From positions 1 through 14,650 of the forward strand of contig JAICVE010000021.1 of NCBI GenBank assembly GCA_025935475.1: a DNA stretch of 14,650 bases. Direction: 5' to 3'. The translations under genes were made by a program, and so were the position numbers. The stretch comes from Nitrospira sp. (GTDB taxonomy: Bacteria; Nitrospirota; Nitrospiria; Nitrospirales; Nitrospiraceae). Below the pieces are notes generated by a model. That model made no database searches. It worked only from the letters and a program-made list of their open reading frames with translations, and was not told where the DNA came from. This document shows positions 1 to 6,339 of the stretch, in pieces. Numbering within the stretch: position 1 is the first letter of the stretch; every line of letters starts with the position of its first letter.

Positions 1-1281
1 CCCGGTCACTTCTCGACCATTCCGTACTATCTCAAGGTCCAGGAATATCGCGATATTGAAAACAGGGACATTTGGGAGTATCGGCTGGATCTCACCCAAG
101 AGCAGGTCCGGCGCCTCCTGATGCATGCCTGGGAATTGGGGAATGCCTATTTCGATTATTTCTTTTTTGACGAGAATTGCTCATTCCATATTCTCTCACT
201 CATCGAAGCGGCTGAGCCATCGATCCACCTGATTGACCACTTCCCGTTTTATGCGATTCCCGTCGATACGGTAAGGCTCTTGGCAGAGTCGGGTCTGGTC
301 GGGGAAGTCGTCTCACGGCCTTCCAGGAGCACGTTGGTCAGAAGAAAGCGGGAAGCGATGAAGGAGGAGGAACGTGTGTGGCTGAATCGGCTCGTCGCGG
401 ACCCCGAGGCGCTCAAATCCGAACGCTTTCGCAGCCTCAGCCTCGAGCGGCAAGCGTTTGTCTTGGAGGCCGCGTCCGACTATCTCTTAATGCGTGGTAG
501 CGGAGCTCCGGAGGAGGGCGCACCATTTCGCGAAAAGAACAAGTCGATCCTGGCCGCGCGCAGCCGTTTGAAGGTGGCTCCTACAGACATCCCGATTGAG
601 CCCTATGTCAAACGCCCTGATCTCGGCCACGGGACGAGCCGCGTTGGAATCGGCGCCGGTTGGAGAAACGACCGGGCCTTCGAAGAAATCAACATGCGCG
701 CCGCCTATCACGACTTGCTGGACCCAGAATATGGTTATACGCCCGACGCGCAGATTGAAGTGATGTCACTTGCAGTGCGGCACTATCACAACGAGTCTCA
801 AGCACGCCTTGAACGGTTCACCCCCCTGAACATGATTTCCCTTGCCCCAATGGACTCGCTCTTTCAGGCTCCTTCCTGGAAGCTTGGCCTCGGCATGAAT
901 ACGATTGTCCAGGGAGGTTGCCAGCTCTGTACCAATGGCTACTTTACTGGCGGCCTGGGCGGGGCCGTGGACTCGCGCGTACTTGGACGCCAGGTGTGGT
1001 ATGCGATGGCTGAAGTGGAAGGCGATGCCAGTAAGGCCTACGAGGAGAACTATCGGATCGGCGGGGGTGGAACGGTTGGCCTCTTGGCCGACATTACCGA
1101 TCGATGGAAACTTCTCGCTACGGGAACCTATCTTCGGTATGCCTTGGGCGATAAATCCGAAGATATCCGTTGGTCGATCGGCCAGCGGTATTCTCTGATG
1201 AGGAATCTTGCCTTCCGGGTGGAGTACAACCACCGGAGTCATGACAACGATGTGTTGGCCACCCTTCAGATGTACTTCTAG
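1..1281 (+). CDS. DUF4105 (Lnb-type) periplasmic domain fused to an outer-membrane beta-barrel, 5'-truncated
   Basis: The reading frame is open from base 1, so the gene begins before the window; the first internal ATG (121) is not the true start. The first ~75 visible residues carry the DUF4105 signature: a GHFSTIPYYLKVQEY stretch, then FFFDENCSFHILSLIEAA with the conserved Cys. This family is also called the Lnb N-terminal periplasmic domain, after a lipoprotein N-acyltransferase. From about visible residue 195 to the end the protein becomes alternating, aromatic-rich beta-strands (GIGAGWRND, AEVEGDASKAYEENYRIGGGG, FRVEYNHRSH) and ends in LQMYF. A terminal aromatic Phe is the usual BAM-recognised signal of outer-membrane barrels. 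I infer a periplasmic Cys-dependent domain tethered to an outer-membrane barrel. Catalytic activity is not shown. The stop lies inside the overlapping next gene. Confidence 0.85.
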   Translation, partial: PGHFSTIPYYLKVQEYRDIENRDIWEYRLDLTQEQVRRLLMHAWELGNAYFDYFFFDENCSFHILSLIEAAEPSIHLIDHFPFYAIPVDTVRLLAESGLVGEVVSRPSRSTLVRRKREAMKEEERVWLNRLVADPEALKSERFRSLSLERQAFVLEAASDYLLMRGSGAPEEGAPFREKNKSILAARSRLKVAPTDIPIEPYVKRPDLGHGTSRVGIGAGWRNDRAFEEINMRAAYHDLLDPEYGYTPDAQIEVMSLAVRHYHNESQARLERFTPLNMISLAPMDSLFQAPSWKLGLGMNTIVQGGCQLCTNGYFTGGLGGAVDSRVLGRQVWYAMAEVEGDASKAYEENYRIGGGGTVGLLADITDRWKLLATGTYLRYALGDKSEDIRWSIGQRYSLMRNLAFRVEYNHRSHDNDVLATLQMYF

Positions 1282-1969
1282 TCACAGAACCCTGCTCCAG
1301 TGTGTCCTGTGCTGCATGATGTGTCTCTTCGCCCAGACGGCGGACGGTCAGGAGGCAGCATCCGGAATTCAATCATCGTCGGATCACCCACCGGAGATCT
1401 ATGGGGCCATCTACGTCCTTGGCTCGCTCGCAAAAAACCGTAATCTCGACGTCGGCGGCGAAGCCCTGCCGTCCACCACGGTCCGGGACGGCGCGGGTGG
1501 CGGGTTTAGAGCCGGTGTCTTCCCTGCGTTCACAGGCTATATTGTGGGCATTCAGGCAGAGTCGTTTGGATTGGGCCATGAGGTGAACGCGCCCGCATCG
1601 ATGGGGTCGTCCGGCATTCAGTCGGGACGCGGGACATTGTTGGCGTGGACAACCATGGTGAGCCTTCTGGTGCAATACCCTGGCACGCTCATGAGGCCAT
1701 ATGTCGGCGTGGGCGTGGGGTGGTCCTCCTCGTTCTTGCTCGACACGCAACTCATGAAAGGATCGGTCACCCAGACGGGCACTCTGCGCGATACAAGCGC
1801 GGCGTTTCAGTATGTTGCGGGACTCCGAGCGCATGTGACGGAGAGCGTGTTTGTCTTCGGCGAGTACAAATACTTTGCAAGCCGTTATCAATGGGGCGGA
1901 AGTCTTGATCCGTCGCTGGATTTTCGGACGCAGATTGTGGCCATCGGAGTCGGCCTCTCATTCAAATGA
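1250..1969 (+). CDS. Small outer-membrane beta-barrel protein (OmpA/porin-like fold)
   Basis: The product is about 239 residues. The N-terminus has a basic stretch (HR) followed by a hydrophobic core (LLQCVLCCMMCLFA) and a plausible signal-peptidase site near QTADGQ. The mature part is Gly/aromatic-rich with repeated amphipathic strands: YGAIYVLGSLAKN, YVGVGVGWSSSF, FQYVAGLRAHV and FVFGEYKYF. It closes with IVAIGVGLSFK, typical of 8-stranded outer-membrane barrels. I prefer the ATG at 1250, with GGAG 11 bases upstream, but 1241 or 1208 are possible; all overlap the end of the preceding barrel gene, so the two are probably co-transcribed. No specific function is recognisable. It could be a structural barrel or a partner of the DUF4105 protein. 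Confidence 0.75.
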   Translation: MCWPPFRCTSSHRTLLQCVLCCMMCLFAQTADGQEAASGIQSSSDHPPEIYGAIYVLGSLAKNRNLDVGGEALPSTTVRDGAGGGFRAGVFPAFTGYIVGIQAESFGLGHEVNAPASMGSSGIQSGRGTLLAWTTMVSLLVQYPGTLMRPYVGVGVGWSSSFLLDTQLMKGSVTQTGTLRDTSAAFQYVAGLRAHVTESVFVFGEYKYFASRYQWGGSLDPSLDFRTQIVAIGVGLSFK

Positions 1970-2042
1970 AGGGAACGGCAGGCCTCTTGCCCGCCCGAGA
2001 GAGTCCTGCTACAAGTGGTCTTCAACGCTCCGGAATCCTTTC

Positions 2043-2858
2043 ATGAACCCGAAAGCCCATCCCCGAGACGAGCGTTCAGCCAGACAGCTTCCCTTCGTCC
2101 CGCTTGCTCCTCATCCTCCGCTCCATCGGTACTATGGCGGCGAGGGCGAGACGCGGCAGGGCTTTCTTAATGACCTCTTCAACCGGACGGCGTATCAGTA
2201 CCGAAATATCGACAAGGCAACCGGACTTGGGTTCGGCATCTGGTATCGCCGGCGAGCACTGGAACAAGCCGGACTCACGTCCGGAATGCATGTGCTGGAT
2301 GTCGCATGCGGGCCAGCGTTGGTGGCGCAATGCGCCCGTGACATTGTCGGTCCTACAGGGTCGGTGGTCGGGCTTGATCCCAGCCTCGGCATGCTGCGCG
2401 AGGCGCGGAAAGGTCCCTGTGGGAAGCTGGTCATCGGAGTCGGTGAACGGCTGCCCTTCCCGGATGCGAGCTTCGATTTCTTGAGCATGGGATATGCGCT
2501 ACGCCACGTGTCTGACCTGCGAGCAGCATTCGCAGAGTACTGCCGCGTGCTCAAGCCTGGGGGTGTCGTGCTCCTTCTGGAGATCTGTCGTCCCCGCTCC
2601 GCGTTGTTGCTGTCTCTTTCACGTTTTTACATCAAGACGGTGCTGGGCATCGCCTTTTCGACGTCTACGGGAAACCGTGACATGAAGACGTTAATGGAGT
2701 ATTGGTGGGATACGACCGAGACCTGCGTCCAGCCGGAGGCGATTGTGGGTGCGTTGAAGGATGCCGGGTTCTCGGGTTGTTCGCAGCAGGAATGGTTCAA
2801 CGGCCTGTTGCGTGACTACCGCGCCGTCCGTGAAGAGGGAACTGGCGGCGGCTTGTGA
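2043..2858 (+). CDS. SAM-dependent methyltransferase, UbiE/COQ5-like
   Basis: The product is about 271 residues, a class I methyltransferase. Motif I is VLDVACGPA (residues 84-92), followed by the acidic-loop region VVGLDPS, a motif II-like GERLPFPDASFDFLSMGYALRHV, and the post-motif LKPGGVVLLLEICRP. The segment before motif I (DLFNRTAYQYRNIDKATGLGFGIWYRR) follows the UbiE/MenG pattern. Oddity: the last Gly of the GxG SAM-binding loop is Ala92, and the preceding residue is Pro. The frame is open further upstream, but that extension would run through the preceding barrel gene and the gap. The ATG at 2043 follows a 73-base gap and has only a weak ribosome site. As first gene of the operon it may methylate the aryl ring of the product, as proposed for methyltransferases in aryl polyene clusters. 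The substrate is inferred. Confidence 0.8.
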   Translation: MNPKAHPRDERSARQLPFVPLAPHPPLHRYYGGEGETRQGFLNDLFNRTAYQYRNIDKATGLGFGIWYRRRALEQAGLTSGMHVLDVACGPALVAQCARDIVGPTGSVVGLDPSLGMLREARKGPCGKLVIGVGERLPFPDASFDFLSMGYALRHVSDLRAAFAEYCRVLKPGGVVLLLEICRPRSALLLSLSRFYIKTVLGIAFSTSTGNRDMKTLMEYWWDTTETCVQPEAIVGALKDAGFSGCSQQEWFNGLLRDYRAVREEGTGGGL

Positions 2859-2887
2859 GTTTGCCTTCGTGCCCTCGATAGGAGACT

Positions 2888-3151
2888 ATGTCCTTGCTTG
2901 CTCTGGAACGGGAAGTCGCCGCACTCATTGTACAAACGCTCAAGCTCAAGACGGATTGGTCCACCATCCACCCTGAGGCCGCGCTGTTCGGCGACGGACT
3001 CGGCCTCGACTCCATCGATGCACTGGAGCTGTCGCTGGCCATTGCTCAAACGTACGGCTATCAAGTCAAGTCCAGCGACCCGGAGATCAAAGAGACCTTT
3101 TCTTCCCTCAGGTCGCTTGCGCGCGCCATCGAAAAAAACCGCACGAAGTGA
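2888..3151 (+). CDS. Acyl carrier protein
   Basis: The product is 87 residues, the usual ACP size. The phosphopantetheine site is in GLGLDSIDALEL, with Ser42 as the attachment residue. It is preceded by ALFGDGLGLDS and followed by helix II/III regions (LSLAIAQTYGYQV, FSSLRSLARAIEKN). A strong ribosome site (AGGAG, 2880-2884) sits just before the ATG. The gene lies 29 bases after the methyltransferase and 13 bases before the ligase. It is the only carrier protein in the window and presumably holds the growing chain for the ligase, ketosynthase, reductase and dehydratases encoded downstream. In the Xanthomonas pigment cluster the equivalent is XanC; classical aryl polyene clusters carry two ACPs (ApeE/ApeF). 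Confidence 0.92.
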   Translation: MSLLALEREVAALIVQTLKLKTDWSTIHPEAALFGDGLGLDSIDALELSLAIAQTYGYQVKSSDPEIKETFSSLRSLARAIEKNRTK

Positions 3152-3164
3152 ACGCTGTCGCGTC

Positions 3165-4502
3165 ATGTCAAATGCTCCATTGATCGCCCTGTATGGTCCG
3201 GACGATACGCTGGCCTGGCAAGCCGACGGCGCCAGATCAGCAGGTGAGTTTCTTTCCGACGTGGCGGAGCTTGTCGATTCCCTGCCGGATTTCCCTTCGG
3301 TGCTGAACCTACTCTCAAGCCGGTACGAGTTTCTTGTCGGTTTTGCCGCGGCCATGGTGCGTGGCCAAGTGACGCTTCTCCCGCAAAGCCGGGCACCCCA
3401 GACCCTGCGGCGCATTGCCGGCGAAAATGGAGACTGCTACGGCTTGACGGATCGAGGTGATCCCGTGGAAGGACTTCCTTGCGTCGCACTTCCTTCCGGG
3501 CGACGCCGCTCCGATCGAACTATGAGGATTCCCCAGATTCCGCTTCACCAGCAAGTCGCCGTGGCGTTTACCTCTGGCAGTACGGGACAACCGACACCAA
3601 ACCGGAAAACCTGGGGCGCCTTGGTGTCCGTCGCGCGCGACACGGGATCACGTTTCGGACTGACAGCCGGTCGATGTCGTGCGGTCGTTGCCACAGTCCC
3701 GCATCAGCACATGTTCGGCCTGGAAGCGTCCGTCATGCTGCCCATCCAGCACGGTCTGGCCATGCATCCAGGCCGTCCGCTTTTTCCTGAAGATGTGCGT
3801 ATGGCGCTTGAGGAGGTGTCGGGTAGGTCGGTCTTGGTCACTACTCCATTGCACTTGCGCGCCTGCGTCATGGCGGGCCTGAAGCTGCCACCAGTCGAGA
3901 TGATTCTTTCGGCGACTTCCCCGCTGGCAAGGGAGCTCGCGCGAGAAGCCGAGGAGCGGTTCCATGCACCCGTGAACGAAATCTTCGGCTTTGCCGAGGC
4001 TGGCAGTGTGGCATCTCGGCGGACGGTGAATGCGGATGAATGGCAGATGTTGGACGCCGTGACGTTGACGGGGGCGGAGCCGGACTGGTCCGTGCAGGCC
4101 GATTACCTTCCGCGTCCTATCCGGTTTCCGGACCGCATCGCCGTCACCGGTCACAGAAGGTTTCGCGTACTGGGCCGAATGGAAGACCAGGTGAACATTG
4201 CCGGCCATCGTGCCTCACTTGGGGATCTCACTCGCAAGTTGCTGGAGATCGACGGCGTGCAAGACGGCGCCTTTTATCTTCCCGAGACCGGGCATGCCCC
4301 GTTGACGCGCCTCACCGCGGTGGTCGTCGCTCCCGGAAAAACTCATCGGGACATCCAGCGCGCCTTACGGTTGTCAATCGACCCCGTATTTTTCCCCCGG
4401 CCGCTTCTCCTGGTGCCTCGGCTTCCTCGCAACGAAACGGGCAAATTGCCGAGGGAAGCGTTGCGGCGGCTTGTCGAGGAGGAATCCGCCCATGAGTGTT
4501 GA
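3165..4502 (+). CDS. AMP-forming acyl/aryl-ACP ligase (ANL superfamily, ApeH/XanA2-like)
   Basis: The product is 445 residues, short for an ANL enzyme. It should activate a carboxylic acid with ATP and pass it to a thiol, here most likely the neighbouring ACP. The ATP loop is FTSGSTGQP (T136 to P143); the Lys usually right after this loop is displaced to TPNRKTW. The A5-like motif is IFGFAEAGS, the A8 hinge region is RVLGRMEDQVNIAGHR, and the A10 motif LPRNETGKLP keeps the catalytic Lys at residue 427. PHQHMFGLE resembles the aromatic-acid ligase core (PxxHxFG). The frame extends upstream to 2898, but that part only overlaps the ACP in another frame and looks non-coding; the ATG at 3165 is the sensible start. 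An aromatic starter (3- or 4-hydroxybenzoate) is inferred from context. The gene overlaps the next one by 11 bases. Confidence 0.88.
   Translation: MSNAPLIALYGPDDTLAWQADGARSAGEFLSDVAELVDSLPDFPSVLNLLSSRYEFLVGFAAAMVRGQVTLLPQSRAPQTLRRIAGENGDCYGLTDRGDPVEGLPCVALPSGRRRSDRTMRIPQIPLHQQVAVAFTSGSTGQPTPNRKTWGALVSVARDTGSRFGLTAGRCRAVVATVPHQHMFGLEASVMLPIQHGLAMHPGRPLFPEDVRMALEEVSGRSVLVTTPLHLRACVMAGLKLPPVEMILSATSPLARELAREAEERFHAPVNEIFGFAEAGSVASRRTVNADEWQMLDAVTLTGAEPDWSVQADYLPRPIRFPDRIAVTGHRRFRVLGRMEDQVNIAGHRASLGDLTRKLLEIDGVQDGAFYLPETGHAPLTRLTAVVVAPGKTHRDIQRALRLSIDPVFFPRPLLLVPRLPRNETGKLPREALRRLVEEESAHEC
4476..4482 (+). promoter_or_regulatory. Ribosome binding site of the ApeI-like dehydratase
   Basis: A GAGGAGG stretch lies inside the 3' end of the ligase gene, nine bases before the ATG at 4492. 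It decides that start over the in-frame TTG at 4471, which sits upstream of the site. Confidence 0.7.
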
Positions 4503-4797
4503 ACGGACGTTGACCGTCATGAAAGATCACCCTGCGCTGTCCGGACATTTTCCTGGTGTTCCGGTCGTTCCCGGCGTCTTAGTCCTCGATGAAGTCATCG
4601 AAACGTTGAAACAGCGGTTCGGGGACGCGCTCGTCGTGACGGGATTGCCTGCCGTAAAACTATCTTCTCCGTTGAAACCGGAAGAACCGCTGAGGATTAC
4701 GATTGAGTCAGAGGATGCGCAGACGGCTGTCTTTACCTGCCGCGTCGGCAGTCGCCTCATTGCGTCTGGCTCTATCCGTTTCCGGCTGCCCGGCTGA
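4492..4797 (+). CDS. Hot-dog 3-hydroxyacyl-ACP dehydratase, ApeI-like
   Basis: The product is 101 residues, a single hot-dog domain. The signature GHFPGVPVVPGVLVLDEV (residues 18-35) matches the FabA/FabZ active-site segment: His19 is the catalytic His, and Asp33 occupies the position of the second acid (Glu in FabZ, Asp in FabA). It should dehydrate 3-hydroxyacyl-ACP to trans-2-enoyl-ACP, giving each new double bond of a polyene. The start is fixed by a strong ribosome site (4476-4482). It overlaps the ligase stop by 11 bases, so translation is probably coupled. The product is shorter than FabZ (~150) because it lacks the N-terminal LPHRYPF segment; this is typical of ApeI-type proteins. A second, different dehydratase lies further down the operon. 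Confidence 0.85.
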   Translation: MSVERTLTVMKDHPALSGHFPGVPVVPGVLVLDEVIETLKQRFGDALVVTGLPAVKLSSPLKPEEPLRITIESEDAQTAVFTCRVGSRLIASGSIRFRLPG

Positions 4798-4805
4798 TCC
4801 ACTTG

Positions 4806-5702
4806 ATGACTGTTGCCTGGAAGGCCCAACAGGAGCTCGGCAACCGTCGGATGATCCGGCTAATGGCCTGGATCGCTGTCTCATGGGGGAGACCGGTGGC
4901 CCGCGCTCTGCTCTTCCCGATCTGTCTCTACTATCTTTGTCGATCAATAGCGGCGCAGCGGACACTTCGCAGGTATTATGTGCGGGCATTGGGTCGATCG
5001 CCCGATTGGAAGGAACTGTTTCATCACTATCATTGCTTTGCGTCCACCATTCTCGACCGCCTGTATTTCCTCCGCGGGCACTTCGATCAGTTCGCCATTA
5101 CCATCCAGGGGGCGGATACCCTCAGCCAGGCCTTGGCGAGCGGACGCGGATGTCTGCTGCTCGGCTCGCATCTTGGCAGCTTTGAGGTGGTTCGGGCGGT
5201 AGGATCGACCCGCGATGAAATCGACATCAAAGTCCTGATGGACGAGGACAATGCGCCGTTGATGCGGGCATTCTTTCGCGAAATCAACCCTGCAGTCGCC
5301 GACAACGTCCTTCAAGTCGGGAGACTCGATACGATGCTGCGCGTGCAAGAGTGCCTGGACGGCGGCGGCATTGTCGGCATCATGGGGGACCGATTGATCT
5401 CGCAGAATCAAGCGGTCTACTGCGATTTCCTCGGTGCAACCGCACCGTTCCCGACCGGCACGATGAGATTGGCGCACACCGTCCGTGCCCCTGTCGTCAT
5501 GTTCTTCGGCCTGTACCGCGGAGGCAACCGCTACGACATCCATTTGGAACTCCTCAGCGATCGGATTCAACTATCGCAGGATCGGCGTGAAGACGACATT
5601 CGTCGCTGGACCCAGCGCTATGCGGATCGACTCGCGCATTACAGCCGTCAGGCGGTGGACAACTGGTTCAACTTCTATGACTTCTGGCGCGCCGCGCACT
5701 GA
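4806..5702 (+). CDS. Lysophospholipid-type acyltransferase (LpxL/HtrB family)
   Basis: The product is about 298 residues, close to LpxL size (~306). Near the N-terminus is one hydrophobic/membrane-associated stretch (ALLFPICLYYLCRSI), followed by basic RRYYVRALGR. The catalytic HX4E motif is SHLGSFE, with His122 and Glu127. A downstream GIMGDR (around residue 196) corresponds to the conserved family block V, and FPTGTMRLAH to the FPxG region that follows it. The family transfers acyl groups from ACP to lipid hydroxyls at the inner face of the inner membrane. In aryl polyene clusters such an acyltransferase is thought to join the ACP-bound polyene to its lipid anchor. ATG 4806 follows the dehydratase stop by eight bases; a TTG at 4803 is an alternative. 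Confidence 0.88.
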   Translation: MTVAWKAQQELGNRRMIRLMAWIAVSWGRPVARALLFPICLYYLCRSIAAQRTLRRYYVRALGRSPDWKELFHHYHCFASTILDRLYFLRGHFDQFAITIQGADTLSQALASGRGCLLLGSHLGSFEVVRAVGSTRDEIDIKVLMDEDNAPLMRAFFREINPAVADNVLQVGRLDTMLRVQECLDGGGIVGIMGDRLISQNQAVYCDFLGATAPFPTGTMRLAHTVRAPVVMFFGLYRGGNRYDIHLELLSDRIQLSQDRREDDIRRWTQRYADRLAHYSRQAVDNWFNFYDFWRAAH

Positions 5703-6339
5703 CCGCCTGTTGTCGAATGGCCGCGACAGTGGTCTCACCGGGCGCCGTGCCCTGCGCTGGGGCAGCGGCTGCGGTTGCGTCGTGGTGCTGCTGGGGAGCC
5801 TCGGTCATGCGGCGGCTCCCTCGCAGTGGACGGTCGAAGTGCTCATGGGCCTGCTGAAAGCGCAACGAGAGCACTCGGTGCGCTTCCAAGAATCCACCTA
5901 CTCCTCTCTCCTGACCAAACCCCTTATCGCCCATGGCGTACTGAAGTTTGTGCCCCCGGACAGGCTTGAAAAGCTCATCACCGCTCCTTCCCACGAGCAG
6001 TATGTTGTCGAGGGGAATCGCGTGACCTTCGAGAGCGAACGCAAGGGTGTGAAACGCACAATCTCACTCGAAGAGTATCCGGCGCTTCGGAGTTTTGTCG
6101 AAGCGTTCCGGTCGAGTCTGAACGGTGATGTGGTGCAATTGTACCAGGTGTATGAGGTCACGCTGGAGGGGAGCCGCGAAGAGTGGACGCTATTGTTGCG
6201 CCCACGCGAGCCATCGGGGAAATCCGTCGTGGATTACATTCTCTTCACCGGTTCAGAAGGCCGCGTCGCGACGATTGCGATCCGCGCTCCGGATGGTGAT
6301 CGATCCGTGATGACCATTCTACAGGGAGCCGGTCGATGA
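5677..6339 (+). CDS. LolA-like periplasmic lipid carrier protein
   Basis: The product is about 220 residues. After a basic N-region (TGRRALRW) comes a hydrophobic core (CGCVVVLLGSLGHAAA) with an Ala-x-Ala cleavage site, so it is likely secreted to the periplasm. The mature sequence has the LolA-type pattern: helix MGLLKAQREHSVRFQES, YSSLLTKPLIAHGVLKFVPPDRLEK (the 'F-E-..-L-..-P-..-G-L-F' strand region), ISLEEYPALRSFVEAFRSSLNGD, and closing strands WTLLLRPRE and EGRVATIAIRAPDGD. LolA-fold proteins shuttle lipids across the periplasm. Paired with an MMPL exporter in pigment clusters (ApeL/ApeM type), it would take over the polyene lipid. The start is uncertain: ATG 5677 overlaps the acyltransferase by 26 bases, and a TTG near 5710 is possible. 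The stop overlaps the next ATG as ATGA. Confidence 0.8.
   Translation: MTSGAPRTDRLLSNGRDSGLTGRRALRWGSGCGCVVVLLGSLGHAAAPSQWTVEVLMGLLKAQREHSVRFQESTYSSLLTKPLIAHGVLKFVPPDRLEKLITAPSHEQYVVEGNRVTFESERKGVKRTISLEEYPALRSFVEAFRSSLNGDVVQLYQVYEVTLEGSREEWTLLLRPREPSGKSVVDYILFTGSEGRVATIAIRAPDGDRSVMTILQGAGR

Noticed and set aside
1851..2042. N-terminal extension of the methyltransferase frame
   Set aside because: It runs through the end of the barrel gene in another frame and the short gap, and shows no family similarity.
1970..2042. Promoter for the operon in the gap before the methyltransferase
   Set aside because: No convincing -35/-10 pair or operator could be picked out by eye, and read-through from the barrel genes is equally possible.
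2898..3164. Upstream extension of the ligase frame overlapping the ACP gene
   Set aside because: The translation is Arg/Ser/Pro-rich and unlike any ANL N-terminus, while the ACP in the other frame is a perfect family match. The ATG at 3165 lies after the ACP stop.
4944..5570. Long minus-strand open frame inside the acyltransferase gene
   Set aside because: The plus-strand frame holds the HX4E acyltransferase motif; the minus frame is a GC-driven shadow.
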